From the NCBI GenBank assembly GCA_001599295.1, contig BCGN01000006.1:1-64000 (forward strand): DNA of 64,000 bases, given 5' to 3'. Positions 22,140 to 31,550 of this stretch are shown here, in pieces. The DNA comes from Sporopachydermia quercuum (Eukaryota; Ascomycota; Sporopachydermiomycetes; Sporopachydermiales; Sporopachydermiaceae). Position numbers and translations under genes: made by a program. Positions within the stretch are counted from its first letter, which is position 1. Every line of letters begins with the position of its first letter. The notes under the pieces are model-generated. The model saw nothing but the letters and a program-made list of their open reading frames with translations. It searched no databases and was not told the origin of the DNA.

Positions 22140-23651
22140 TTAGTTTCTCTTTAACAGCTTGGACAGGAAAAGTGCCATCGATACACTCACGTTAAGTGAA
22201 TCTACTAATGACTTGCCATCTCTACCTAAGTTAACATTCTCATTGATATTTGAGTCCAAGGTAGAGATTATATTACACTCCTTCTTAAGATTCTCTCTAA
22301 GTCCNTTTCCTTCTGAACCCATAACTAGTAAACATGGTCCTTTACTGAGCACGCTACTTAAGTCATCAGCATGCACGAACTGCGTAGGCAACTGAACAGC
22401 ACCAGCATCAGCAATAGAATTCGAACTATCTTCCTTACTTTTCTGTTTGGATAGTTTTCTCTCAATCTTTTTTCCCTCGTGTGGCGAGACGGTGCCTATA
22501 ACATTCCATCCATGCTTTTTGGCCTCGTCAAAGAACTTCATTGGCTTCTCACTGGTATAGATAGGTAATAACTCCATAGCACCTGCAGATGTTTTGGATA
22601 CCACCGGAGAAAGAGGGCTACAGTTCCGTTCGGATAAACAAACGAAATCTGCTCCGAGAAAATAAGCGGATCTTATCACAGCTCCGACATTGTGAGGGTC
22701 GGATATTTCATCCATGTATATACCTAATGGATAGACGTTATCACCATTGCGAGCGACCTTAATTTGCGAGGTTTCTNAAGTACCGAAGTTATCAGTGATA
22801 AGTTCGAACATTCGATTTGCGGGATTGGCTGTACCCACAGATATTAANTCCTTCGGTTCGATTTTCCCAGCTTGTAAAACAACTCCGTTATGAACTGCAT
22901 TTCCTGTCATTAGATTCAAGTCATGCTTAGAGNCATCAGATATCATTTTCACATTCAGTTCTTTTGCTAATGATATTAGTTCCATATCTCGGGATTCAGG
23001 ATGGTAGAGATAAAGTTTCGAGATCGACTTCCGCTTTCTGGATTTCAATGCTGCAATAACTGAATTTGTTCCGTAAATATAGTCAAACAAAGGATTATTG
23101 TATATTGAAGGAATATGTTTAGGTTTCGGAAATGTTTCATCTTTGGAAACCTCCTGTTCCGTTAAAAGTTGATCGGCTGAAATTGTTTCAATATCTGAAA
23201 CACTTCGGAAGGTTCTAAAAGCTTGTTGTCCAACAATTCTACCACTGTTTTCTGTGGAATTTGTTCGGTTTTCTCTCGTTTTCTGCGATTTTCTGACGTG
23301 TGGAGCCTCTCTAACTTTCTGTAACCGTGCTTTTTCTGCAACTTTCATCTCCGCTTTGAGCTGTTTCTCTTCTTCTCTTTTCTTCTGGGCAGCATGTACA
23401 TAATTGAATTTTCGGAAATATTCATCTTTGGTCATTCTTGCCCGTTCCCAGGCTTTCTTCGGTTGTTGACCATAAAATGTTCTTTCGAAAGCCACTGCTG
23501 TCGCTTTCCTAGACACCTTTCTTTCTCTATCTGAGGACTTATACTCAAAGGCTGGCCGAACATCTCCTTTGCCTCTGAATCTATTCCCAAGATTAGACGA
23601 GACCGAAAAACCTCGGATTTGGTTGGTAGATTGACGGAAGCTTTTTAGCAT
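22140..23651 (-). CDS. MRM1: Mitochondrial large-subunit rRNA 2'-O-methyltransferase (SpoU/TrmH family)
   Basis: The 503-residue protein is the SPOUT enzyme that methylates a guanosine ribose in the mitochondrial 21S rRNA peptidyl-transferase region. The substrate-binding domain starts at about residue 191 (YIYGTNSVIAALKS). All three SpoU motifs are present: motif 1 DEISDPHNVGAVIRSA at about 314-329 with its Asn and Arg, motif 2 GSEGxGL at 445-451, and motif 3 DSLNVSVSMAL at 484-494. The N-terminus MLKSFRQSTNQIRGFSVSS is a typical mitochondrial presequence, followed by a basic, highly charged stretch (residues 20-135) that makes the protein longer than yeast Mrm1 (412). An acidic/serine insert at 393-415 lies between motifs 1 and 2. 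Several N codons occur, including one in motif 2 (Lys or Asn). Confidence 0.92.
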   Translation of the reverse strand: MLKSFRQSTNQIRGFSVSSNLGNRFRGKGDVRPAFEYKSSDRERKVSRKATAVAFERTFYGQQPKKAWERARMTKDEYFRKFNYVHAAQKKREEEKQLKAEMKVAEKARLQKVREAPHVRKSQKTRENRTNSTENSGRIVGQQAFRTFRSVSDIETISADQLLTEQEVSKDETFPKPKHIPSIYNNPLFDYIYGTNSVIAALKSRKRKSISKLYLYHPESRDMELISLAKELNVKMISDXSKHDLNLMTGNAVHNGVVLQAGKIEPKXLISVGTANPANRMFELITDNFGTXETSQIKVARNGDNVYPLGIYMDEISDPHNVGAVIRSAYFLGADFVCLSERNCSPLSPVVSKTSAGAMELLPIYTSEKPMKFFDEAKKHGWNVIGTVSPHEGKKIERKLSKQKSKEDSSNSIADAGAVQLPTQFVHADDLSSVLSKGPCLLVMGSEGXGLRENLKKECNIISTLDSNINENVNLGRDGKSLVDSLNVSVSMALFLSKLLKRN

Positions 23652-24076
23652 GATCCAACAAACACACCTAAAAACGATGATCAGGTATCAAACTTGGAGA
23701 TGATGTGACAAATGCCAGAAAACTATGGAACAAACAATACTTCTCACACAAAAACAAGAAAAAGTACGATGAAACCGGTATTGAGATCAGAAAAGAACAA
23801 TGAATAGATATACTACTTGATTACTTACATAGTAATGAGCAAGAATATATTTACTGATAAGATTTTTTTTTAGTTCTAGGTGTGTTGAAAATGTATATAA
23901 AAAATTTATTCTAACATCAGGTCTCTATATGAGATCATTCAAGATATTGCATNGGTTATGTAATCATAAAAGCTTTCTGGACACTTCTTGAATTGAAGAA
24001 TAGGACATTGGGACGGGGATAGCAACTTGTCTGGAAGATTTGTCTGCATGATAGTCGCTTTTTCGGTGCATGGAGT

Positions 24077-24114
24077 GCATCTCGGCGTTCCGTTAGCGTC
24101 GAATGCCGAGATGT
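24077..24114. other. Strong GC-rich hairpin, possible non-coding RNA element
   Basis: Bases 24077-24090 pair with 24101-24114 to form a 14-pair stem with two G-U pairs and a 10-base loop (CGTTAGCGTC). Its core, CATCTCGGC with GCCGAGATG, is perfect and stands out in an AT-rich intergenic region. Nearby sequence (24013-24080) is also G-rich. I could not fit it to a tRNA, 5S, U1, U6, SRP, RNase P or a clean H/ACA pattern. It may be part of an RNA gene or a structured site in DNA; function unknown. Confidence 0.35.
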
Positions 24115-25060
24115 TTGAGACAGAAGTTACTGAATATATGTGAAAGTAATATCACACTTATGACAAGAAGTGAGGGATTCTTTGAAAATAGTAATCAGTG
24201 CATATGACCTGTAGCAATCAAATCAAGAACTAGACCACTGAATTGATTGAGGAATAACAGCAGTTGCATGGGTAGAATAGAGCAATTGACCAAGATCTTT
24301 CATTGAAAGTAGCCGAACATGATTTATGGCTCAGGATTTGATTAAAATTGCCACTAGAATCATTTATGGAAACTCCCAAAATGAATAGTGATAAACTGTT
24401 AGGATAAAAAATGTCCTCATGTCCGATTTTGGCCTTTTAGTTTTCATACCTGGTTAGGTTCTTTTTTTGTTTNCCGTCTATCAACAAGCACTAAGAAGAC
24501 AAGGGTTTGTCAGATATAAAAAAATCAAGACACCCGGAGTATGCCGACTAAATTTTGTTAAGCGCAGATGATCTTATTGAGTGATCTTGAAACCTGCCAT
24601 TTACCAAATAATAGCAAAAAGAAGTATGTATTTATGAGTTTGTCTGTCTCAATAATTTTATTTTCTTTTTGAACATTCACCATTTGTCTACTCAAACAGT
24701 CTTGAAAGAAAAGTACATATTAATAACAAAGCTGATTGGTGTTGGTTTTTCTCTCAATTCTCTGAGTAAAACCGGAATATTCCGTTGAAGAATTCTAACA
24801 AGAGTTCNAAATAGGTAATACTTCATACATGAAATGTTATCAAACTTAATTTTACTAACCGAAAACACTTAAGATTTTATCCTGTACTTTATGAATATTT
24901 CCTCTTCTGGTAGTTGCTTTCAGCAAACCCTATCTTCTTCATTACTTATTCCTACAACTCTGACATTTTTTTACGATTAGGACATAAATGAAAGTGGAAT
25001 TCCGTTCCAGAATCAAGAGACAAGTAACGTAAATGATTGTAAAGAATAAATTTATCAGGT

Positions 25061-25226
25061 GATAAGAATTTATTCAAAATAGTGATATGAGCAGTTCAGT
25101 CTTAACGTTTTTCACTATAGATGTTTACAGTGACATAATGTATTCTCAGAAGCACAAAGAATCGGCAGAGATAAGAATACAGTTTCAGTGTGAATTCTTA
25201 TCTCTGAGCTAATCCAAATCCTTATC
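25061..25226. promoter_or_regulatory. GATAAG cluster with inverted repeat upstream of DAL1
   Basis: GATAAG occurs at 25061-25066 and 25170-25175 on the + strand, and at 25197-25202 and 25221-25226 on the - strand. The middle two lie in the arms of a perfect 13-base inverted repeat (25166-25178 and 25194-25206, spacer 15 bases). GATAAG is the binding site of the nitrogen-control GATA factors (Gln3, Gat1, Dal80 in S. cerevisiae), which control allantoin genes. The cluster is 680-840 bases ahead of the DAL1 ATG. Use as a nitrogen-responsive element is inference from motif and target. Confidence 0.6.
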
Positions 25227-25902
25227 ATGTCCTGCAACCTAACATAACAAACATAACATTGTGTCAACTTTGAACCCATACTTAAAAATATTAGTACTAA
25301 ATAATATCTGAAATACTGAATTGACCATATTGCATAGTACTAAAATTTATCAAGAATTTCCATTTTAACCCAGTAACCAAAAAAACAATACCCAAATGTT
25401 AGGTCAGGTTTTCCGAATTCAAACCTTTGTCATGACAGTTTCTATGTATTCATGACATTATCTTGACCTTCCATTATGCTTCCTTCAGTTCTTTTCTCTC
25501 CGGATGACTGACTATCTCCAGCAATAATTATTTTTTCACCTTTTGTTTCCTTTTTCTCTTCTCATCATCTTTTTCGTCTATTCTGTACATTCTTTTTTTA
25601 TTTTTTTTTTTTTTGTTTAAATGGAAACTGTTTCCAAAAACATGTCGATCTCAACTGTTAGATCAATAGTCATATGCCATTCTGAAGATATTTCCGAACC
25701 TTTTACTAAACTAATTGCATTTTCCTATTGATTATATGTTCACAACGAACATAATTAGCACTATATTATCATCAACTCCATATAAATCAAATACTGAATA
25801 TCTTGCATTACTCTTTGTTATCAGTATTATACACAAATTCGCATCTACCTAACTATCTCATACCAATCACAACTTTCCGCTATACCCTCTTAGTCAGAAA
25901 CA

Positions 25903-27600
25903 ATGTCAAGAGCTATTTCATCAACACAAGTTCTTATCAATGAAAAATTGATCCCAGCTACTATTATCTTCTCATCAAGATCAGGACTGATTGTCCATAT
26001 AGTTGAAAAGAAAGTCCTAGATCACAATGATCCTATTTTATCATTATATGGTGTAGAGCATAAAAGTTATCGAAATATGGGTGATCTGACAATCTTACCA
26101 GGTTTAGTTGACGCTCACGTTCATCTCAATGAACCAGGTAGAACAGATTGGGAAGGCTTTGAAACGGGAACAAAAGCTGCTGCTGCTGGCGGTGTAACCA
26201 CCGTCATAGATATGCCTTTAAATGCTATTCCTCCTACAACCACCGTGAAAAATCTCAATATCAAAATCAATGCATCTTTAGGTAAATGCTGGACCGATGT
26301 CGGATTCTGGGGTGGTCTTATTCCTGACAATCTTGATGATTTAATCCCTTTAATTAATGCAGGTGTAAGAGGTTTCAAAGGATTCCTCATCGATTCAGGT
26401 GTTGATGAATTCCCTTGTGTAGGTCCTCGGGATGTTAAATTAGCTATGGAAAAATTAGAAGAGAAACCTTCTTTATTAATGTTCCACGCTGAAATGCAAC
26501 CATTGCACTTGAAAGTGCCAATTGTTGACGAAAGTCAGTGGCCAAAAAATGATTCTACTAGTGAACATAGATGCCATTCTCATAGTGAACCTGAAGAACA
26601 CGCAACTGCTATTAGAGAAAAATTAGAACAACTGGTTATTGATAAAAGTGATTCGGGACTTCATAATAACGATAACGTCGAAATCAAGACTAATAGTAAT
26701 GAAGTAAGAGGTATCAATGACCAGAAACTGAGAACATGGGTCGAGACCGATGAAGGAGATATCATATCACGCAAACCAAGTGTTTCCTTACTCAATGAAT
26801 TAATCGACCCAACCTCATACGATTCTTTCTTAAAGTCAAGACCTGATGAATTTGAAACAACTGCTATCAACGAAATCATTGCTTTATTGTCTAAGCATCC
26901 AAAAATCAATGTTCACATTGTGCATTTAGCAACTCATTTAGCACTACCTGCCATCATTGCAGCTAAGAAGAAAGGACTCAAACTAACTGCTGAAACCTGC
27001 TTCCATTATATATCATTATATGCAGAAGAGATCCCTTCAAAGGCCACTTTTTATAAATGTTGTCCACCCATCCGAGAGAAACATAACAGAGATTTGCTAT
27101 GGAAAGCAATAACTGATGGTATTATCACAACAGTTGTATCAGATCATTCACCTTGCACACCAGTGCTGAAGAATCTTTCTGTTGGAGATTTTTTCAATGC
27201 TTGGGGTGGAATTTGTTCAGTGGGCTTGGGATTATCAATTATTTACACTGAATCATTGAGTCAACAACAGGAGAATCCAGAATTTCTACCATTGNGCTTG
27301 GAAGAAATAAGCCGAATAACGTCATACAATACAGCCAAGCAGGTTGGATTATCACACATCAAAGGAACAATCGAAGTTGGAAAACATGCGGATTTTTGTA
27401 TTTTTGATAAGGATATGGATTTTATCGTTGAGGATAGTAAAACATACTTCAAGAATAAGTTGACCCCATACAATAATATGAAATTGAAAGGACGTGTAGT
27501 TGAGACTATCCTGAGAGGACATGGCATATATGTCTTAGGAGCTGGTCATTCTAAGTTGCCAATGGGTAATTTGTTGCTTGAACCGCGTACTGACTTATAA
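25903..27600 (+). CDS. DAL1: Allantoinase
   Basis: The 565-residue amidohydrolase opens the ring of allantoin to allantoate, the first step in using allantoin as nitrogen source. Metal-ligand positions are visible: His72 and His74 in DAHVHLNEPGR, Lys159 (the carbamylated lysine) in GFKGFLIDSG, His195 in MFHAEM, His341 in VHIVHLATH, and Asp414 in VVSDHSPC. The protein is about 100 residues longer than yeast Dal1 (460). The extra length is a hydrophilic His/Ser/Glu/Asn-rich insert at roughly residues 198-300, between the HAEM motif and DPTSYDSFLKSRPDEFE, that is between catalytic strands and probably on the surface. DAL1 is not part of a DAL cluster here; MRM1 and BMT2 flank it. The upstream GATAAG cluster points to nitrogen catabolite control. 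The C-terminus carries no clear targeting signal. Confidence 0.95.
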   Translation: MSRAISSTQVLINEKLIPATIIFSSRSGLIVHIVEKKVLDHNDPILSLYGVEHKSYRNMGDLTILPGLVDAHVHLNEPGRTDWEGFETGTKAAAAGGVTTVIDMPLNAIPPTTTVKNLNIKINASLGKCWTDVGFWGGLIPDNLDDLIPLINAGVRGFKGFLIDSGVDEFPCVGPRDVKLAMEKLEEKPSLLMFHAEMQPLHLKVPIVDESQWPKNDSTSEHRCHSHSEPEEHATAIREKLEQLVIDKSDSGLHNNDNVEIKTNSNEVRGINDQKLRTWVETDEGDIISRKPSVSLLNELIDPTSYDSFLKSRPDEFETTAINEIIALLSKHPKINVHIVHLATHLALPAIIAAKKKGLKLTAETCFHYISLYAEEIPSKATFYKCCPPIREKHNRDLLWKAITDGIITTVVSDHSPCTPVLKNLSVGDFFNAWGGICSVGLGLSIIYTESLSQQQENPEFLPLXLEEISRITSYNTAKQVGLSHIKGTIEVGKHADFCIFDKDMDFIVEDSKTYFKNKLTPYNNMKLKGRVVETILRGHGIYVLGAGHSKLPMGNLLLEPRTDL

Positions 27601-27807
27601 GTTAGTAGGTGTTAGTGAGTGCTTATACTGTAGATACAACTTAATGAAGTATTTTGGCCGTTAAATTCATTAATTGTAGATCATAAATATGGTAGGTGGA
27701 TCTTGAGTGGATATTAGGTGAGTCATCGAGCTATTTGTTGATAATTTTCGATTATATCTTCCATAACNAATACTACAACCTAATACAATTGATATACTGC
27801 GTTATTC

Positions 27808-28950
27808 CTATATTCTTGACTCANCTCTTTCCTTCTCGTACTCAATAATTATTGAAAAGTTGTTTCGTCCTTTGGAATCTTTACCCTTGAAAAGCTCTTT
27901 CTTTGGAAATTCAGTTGCTCTCACAAAACAGTCTCCTTTCCATCTTAACAGCCAGTAAGCAAGCTTATGACTCTTTTTGCTATTTACAAGCTCGAATCCT
28001 AATGAAGTCATAATATCCATCAGCCTTTCTTCGGAGAAATACCGCGAATTGCTAACACAAGGCAATGGTAAAACTAAAAATACAGCAGGGAATGTTTTAG
28101 TTATAGCGGAGCATTGATCTTCTTCAATACTAATGCTAGATTTGAATGTTTCAGGATCTCTTAAGAATTGAACCATCCGTTTGAGCATTTCACCACGTTC
28201 AGCAGCAGTTGGAACAAAATTCAGTACTAATGAACACGATATCAGATCGAATTTACCCTTATAGCTTATATCAATGGTTTTGGAGTTGTTAATGGTTTCT
28301 GATAATGATGGTAAAGGTCTCTCCATGAAATTCTGCTCCAAGATGTGTTTATCCTGTGAGTGTAAATCAATACGACAAACAGAAAATATACTACACTTTG
28401 ATATAGCATTATTTGTTGATAGGCAACCAATTTCCAGTGCAAGCAATAANTTCCTGTTATGCTTAGAACTATTATTGGTATTAAGGATCTTTTTGATCCC
28501 CAGAGCATCTAACCATTGTAAAAGAACTTTAGATGAGTCTCCACCTCTAGTACCAGATTGTCCTTGAATTGATGCTCTTTGATATACTTCTAAGCCTCCA
28601 ATGCTTTCAATTTCTCTCTCAATTTCTACCAAACGGGAGATATCCTTTCCAGTAACTAGATTTGGCGGTTTAGGTTGACTGTCAGGTTGTGAGTTCTCAC
28701 TAACCAATGATTCAATATGAGCAGTGAGGCATGACTGATTCTTGAATACAGTTGCTTCATTTTTCAGTACTTTTTGTTCAATTTGAGCTTTCTCCTTTAA
28801 TAAAACGTGGAACCTTCTAATCAGTTTTCGCGTATTCTGAGGTTTAAATCCTTTTGGAATCTTTTTCTCAGGCAAACTTCTTGCTACAATCGATTTAGTT
28901 CTAGTTATACGAGAGCTTNAGCTAGGCCTATGTTTCTTCAGTTTCGCCAT
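27808..28950 (-). CDS. BMT2: 25S rRNA adenine N1-methyltransferase
   Basis: The 380-residue protein matches yeast Bmt2 (YBR141C), the nucleolar enzyme that makes one of the two m1A marks in 25S rRNA during 60S assembly. Visible blocks are IGGLEVYQRASIQGQ near residue 120, the S-adenosylmethionine-binding strand ALEIGCLSTNN, the FDLISCSLVLNFVP core, and the C-terminal NNFSIIIEY motif. The frame opens further upstream from a GTG at 29007, but the first ATG is at 28950, giving MAKLKKHRP, the lysine-rich nucleolar-type start expected for the family. It is divergent from YSF3, 549 bases apart. Three codons contain N. Confidence 0.92.
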   Translation of the reverse strand: MAKLKKHRPSXSSRITRTKSIVARSLPEKKIPKGFKPQNTRKLIRRFHVLLKEKAQIEQKVLKNEATVFKNQSCLTAHIESLVSENSQPDSQPKPPNLVTGKDISRLVEIEREIESIGGLEVYQRASIQGQSGTRGGDSSKVLLQWLDALGIKKILNTNNSSKHNRXLLLALEIGCLSTNNAISKCSIFSVCRIDLHSQDKHILEQNFMERPLPSLSETINNSKTIDISYKGKFDLISCSLVLNFVPTAAERGEMLKRMVQFLRDPETFKSSISIEEDQCSAITKTFPAVFLVLPLPCVSNSRYFSEERLMDIMTSLGFELVNSKKSHKLAYWLLRWKGDCFVRATEFPKKELFKGKDSKGRNNFSIIIEYEKERXESRI

Positions 28951-29499
28951 AATTTCTGACCGTAGTAATGAACTTACTGCTAAGCGATTCACGTGAAAGA
29001 ACTTCACTACTATGCGATAATATTGTAAAATGGTCTCTCGACCTGTTAAATTAACTCAACAATCAATTAAAGATCGTTGACTGTTAATGACATCAGAAAT
29101 GAATCATATGTACATCTATAACTAAATACACTTCTATTTTCTGCATCTAGTTGTTCGTGAAATAGATTCGAAGCTCGCACTTCTGTTATGCGTCAGGTGA
29201 TCTCAAACAGAACTTTTAGTCAAAAATTTGTGAAATTAGATTTCTTTGATACACCCACCTGATAATTTCCTTTAGAGCACGTGATCGGATACAGTCATGA
29301 TCGCTGCTCGAAACCCTGAAACAATAAGTTCACCTTCCTTCCTACTTTTCGCTACACATCGTACATACAACCAAAGTCCGTGTTTTCATCTTTGACGTTT
29401 CTGAGTGGATTAATTAGCATGATTTGTTTATAAATCGACTGAATTGGTTTAATATCTTTAATNAGTCGTAATAATTAAGCTTTTACCCCTACATGAACA
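28951..29499. other. Divergent promoter region between BMT2 and YSF3
   Basis: 549 bases between two divergently transcribed genes; it should hold both promoters. No recognisable ribosome-biogenesis box or other defined motif stood out. An ATG at 29493, seven bases ahead of the YSF3 start, opens a short upstream frame. Confidence 0.5.
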
Positions 29500-29826
29500 A
29501 TGGTATGTACAATTACCCTTCACTACTTCATCATAATTCTTCTACTAACATAACATCCTTCCATTCAGGCTGATAGATTAAGATCTCAACAACAATTTGA
29601 ACAACTGCAATCACGATATATTGGTGTTGGTAACGCTGACACTACAAAAGATGAATGGCAGTCCAATGTACACAGAGATACTTATGCCTCAATCATAGGA
29701 CATGATGCTTTGTTACAACATCTTTCCGTGGCTTTAGGGCAACCTAAGAGTATTGTGAAAATGGAAATGATAGATAGAATGGTTGACCCATTAAGAAAGA
29801 ATGAGAATAAAGAGAATAAAAATTAG
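29500..29826 (+). CDS. YSF3: SF3b complex subunit Ysf3 (SF3B5/SF3b10)
   Basis: Exon 1 is only the start codon (29500-29502) and exon 2 is 29569-29826, giving 86 residues. The 66-base intron has donor GTATGT, branch TACTAAC at 29543 and acceptor CAG. The protein (MADRLRSQQQFEQLQ, then SRYIGVGNADTTKDEW) matches human SF3B5 and yeast Ysf3 (85 residues) in length and in the blocks YIGxGxADTTKxEW and HRDxYxSxxGH. It is a small structural subunit of the SF3b part of U2 snRNP, which recognises the intron branch site. An ATG at 29493 overlaps the start; after splicing its frame is four codons and ends just inside YSF3. The unspliced main frame meets a stop in the intron, so splicing is required for the protein. 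The start has A at -3, the upstream ATG has T. Confidence 0.88.
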
Positions 29827-30468
29827 AATTTATACTGTATAAGTTGAGCTGACCCTGTCGATTCCGAACTATTAGTTAGAACGGCGCGTTCAGGTATTAC
29901 TTAGGAATTACCAGTGCTGACATCTTTAAGGTAGAGTCTGTTGAGACTGTCTCGTTGTAACAATGGAGAAACATAGAACAGAAAGTTGATCGGCTGGATC
30001 CAAAATATTATGGAGATGAGATGCCAGTAGTCATGAATAACTTTATATCAAGGGCTTTATCTCACCATGAGAGTGCGACTTTTTTTCACTTACTTTCATC
30101 GTCTGAAGCCTTGCTAAATGGCTTTCCGAAAATCTACAGAACTGAATGAATAGTTCATTCTGAGAGAATATTATGACGGTCAGTTAAGGTGGTATGATTC
30201 TCAAGAAGAAACACAAATATATGGCTGAAATGATGACTTCCTAGATTATTTGTCTTGTAGCTGAACAATAACACTAATACAACAACCATGCTATAACATG
30301 GACGACATCCTTGAACACTTTGAAGTTCTCCTCAGTTGTTCAGATGATAACCAATCATTATTGTAGACTTATTACACGACTAAGGACAAAAATAAGCACC
30401 TATATTGTTCAATATGAACATAGATTCAAAGGATCCATTCATTTTCACATTATGATTATTTGATTATG

Positions 30469-30498
30469 ATATGATATATATATATATATATATCATAT
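30469..30498. repeat. Perfect 30-base AT palindrome
   Basis: ATATGATA, a TA run and TATCATAT form a fully self-complementary 30-base sequence that could extrude as a cruciform. Such TA palindromes are common slippage and breakage sites in AT-rich genomes; no further role is visible. Confidence 0.8.
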
Positions 30499-31465
30499 TC
30501 GCATATTCATGACAAAAGGGTTCCTAAAATTTTTTATTAACATCATCTTCAAGTAACTTATGTTTGTTTGATTTATCCAGCTACTTTCTCGTTGTGTGCT
30601 CTTGTTCTCTGTCAAGCAAATGATTTAGCTGTCAAAGTTACTGTCAAAAGAAGAATTTCAGTAAGCAAACAATTGGAATATAGAGTAGTTGAGAAAATAA
30701 GAAGTTATAAAACTTAACAGTTGCTTTTTGAGCTTCACTGGCTACACTTTCCAGCTTCAGCTTTATTTTGATTTCTGTTGTCACATAGGTAAGGCTTGAG
30801 AAAGCAAAATTGTCCTATGTAGCAGTTACTGTACTTATTACAACCCAACAAGAAAACAGGATAAAGCAATGGAAATGCTTTAACTCAAGCTGCCAGTATC
30901 CATAGCTGAATTGTAAGTCGTGATAGCACAGTTGCAACACTAGGTAAATATAAGTTTAAATTTACAGTTTCTTGTATATCAAAAAAAAATAGTCAGTCGA
31001 TATTTGATTTGTTCTAGAGAAATAAATATTCGAATGTCCTTACCTCCCTTGTTTTGTTTTGAAAACCGGCTCGCTGGTTTGTAAGATATAGAGCTCTTGG
31101 AAATTATCAATTAAACGTTACAACAAAAACCAGACAGCGGTTAATTTTTCCTAGTCATTCAATCGATATACTTGTCTACTTATCTTCTTCATCGCTCTAT
31201 TCCAATATCTCCAATCATTCTGAGAGGTGGGAAAGAAAATACTAATAATTGGAACACATCACCAGGCAACAGCTAACGATGATAGTAATGGCATACTACA
31301 GATGATATTCAATAAATACTAAGAAAATTATTTGCATTATGTAATAATGTTACAACTAACTATAAACGAGCAAAAACAACAAGTTGTAGAAAAAAACCAT
31401 ATCCCTACCATTGCAAAAGAAACAATCAAGATACATCATTTGAGACTATCAGCAACACACATCCA

Positions 31466-31497
<32 letters not shown>
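31466..31497 (+). repeat. (ATT)10 microsatellite
   Basis: Ten ATT units plus two bases, ending about 55 bases beyond the stop codon of the minus-strand ABC transporter. It probably lies in its 3' untranslated or terminator region. Confidence 0.85.
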
Positions 31498-31550
31498 GAT
31501 TGCATCTTGCATCAACCCTAACTTTTCTCACTCAATTATCTTCCTCTTCC

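Larger units (their letters stand above)
23652..25902. other. Divergent intergenic region between MRM1 and DAL1
   Basis: 2.25 kb between divergently transcribed genes. It holds two notable elements described separately: a GC-rich hairpin at 24077-24114 and a GATAAG cluster at 25061-25226. A T-rich tract with a 14-base T run ending in TTTTTTTTTGTTT lies near 25585-25618. No protein-coding frame is visible. Confidence 0.55.
29827..31550. other. Convergent intergenic region with AT simple repeats
   Basis: 1.7 kb between the 3' ends of YSF3 and the ABC transporter. It contains a perfect 30-base palindrome of mostly TA repeats (30469-30498) and an (ATT)10 microsatellite (31466-31497). No gene or RNA was recognised. 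Confidence 0.55.

Noticed and set aside
28951-29007. N-terminal extension of BMT2
   Set aside because: It depends on a GTG start; the ATG at 28950 gives the expected basic N-terminus.
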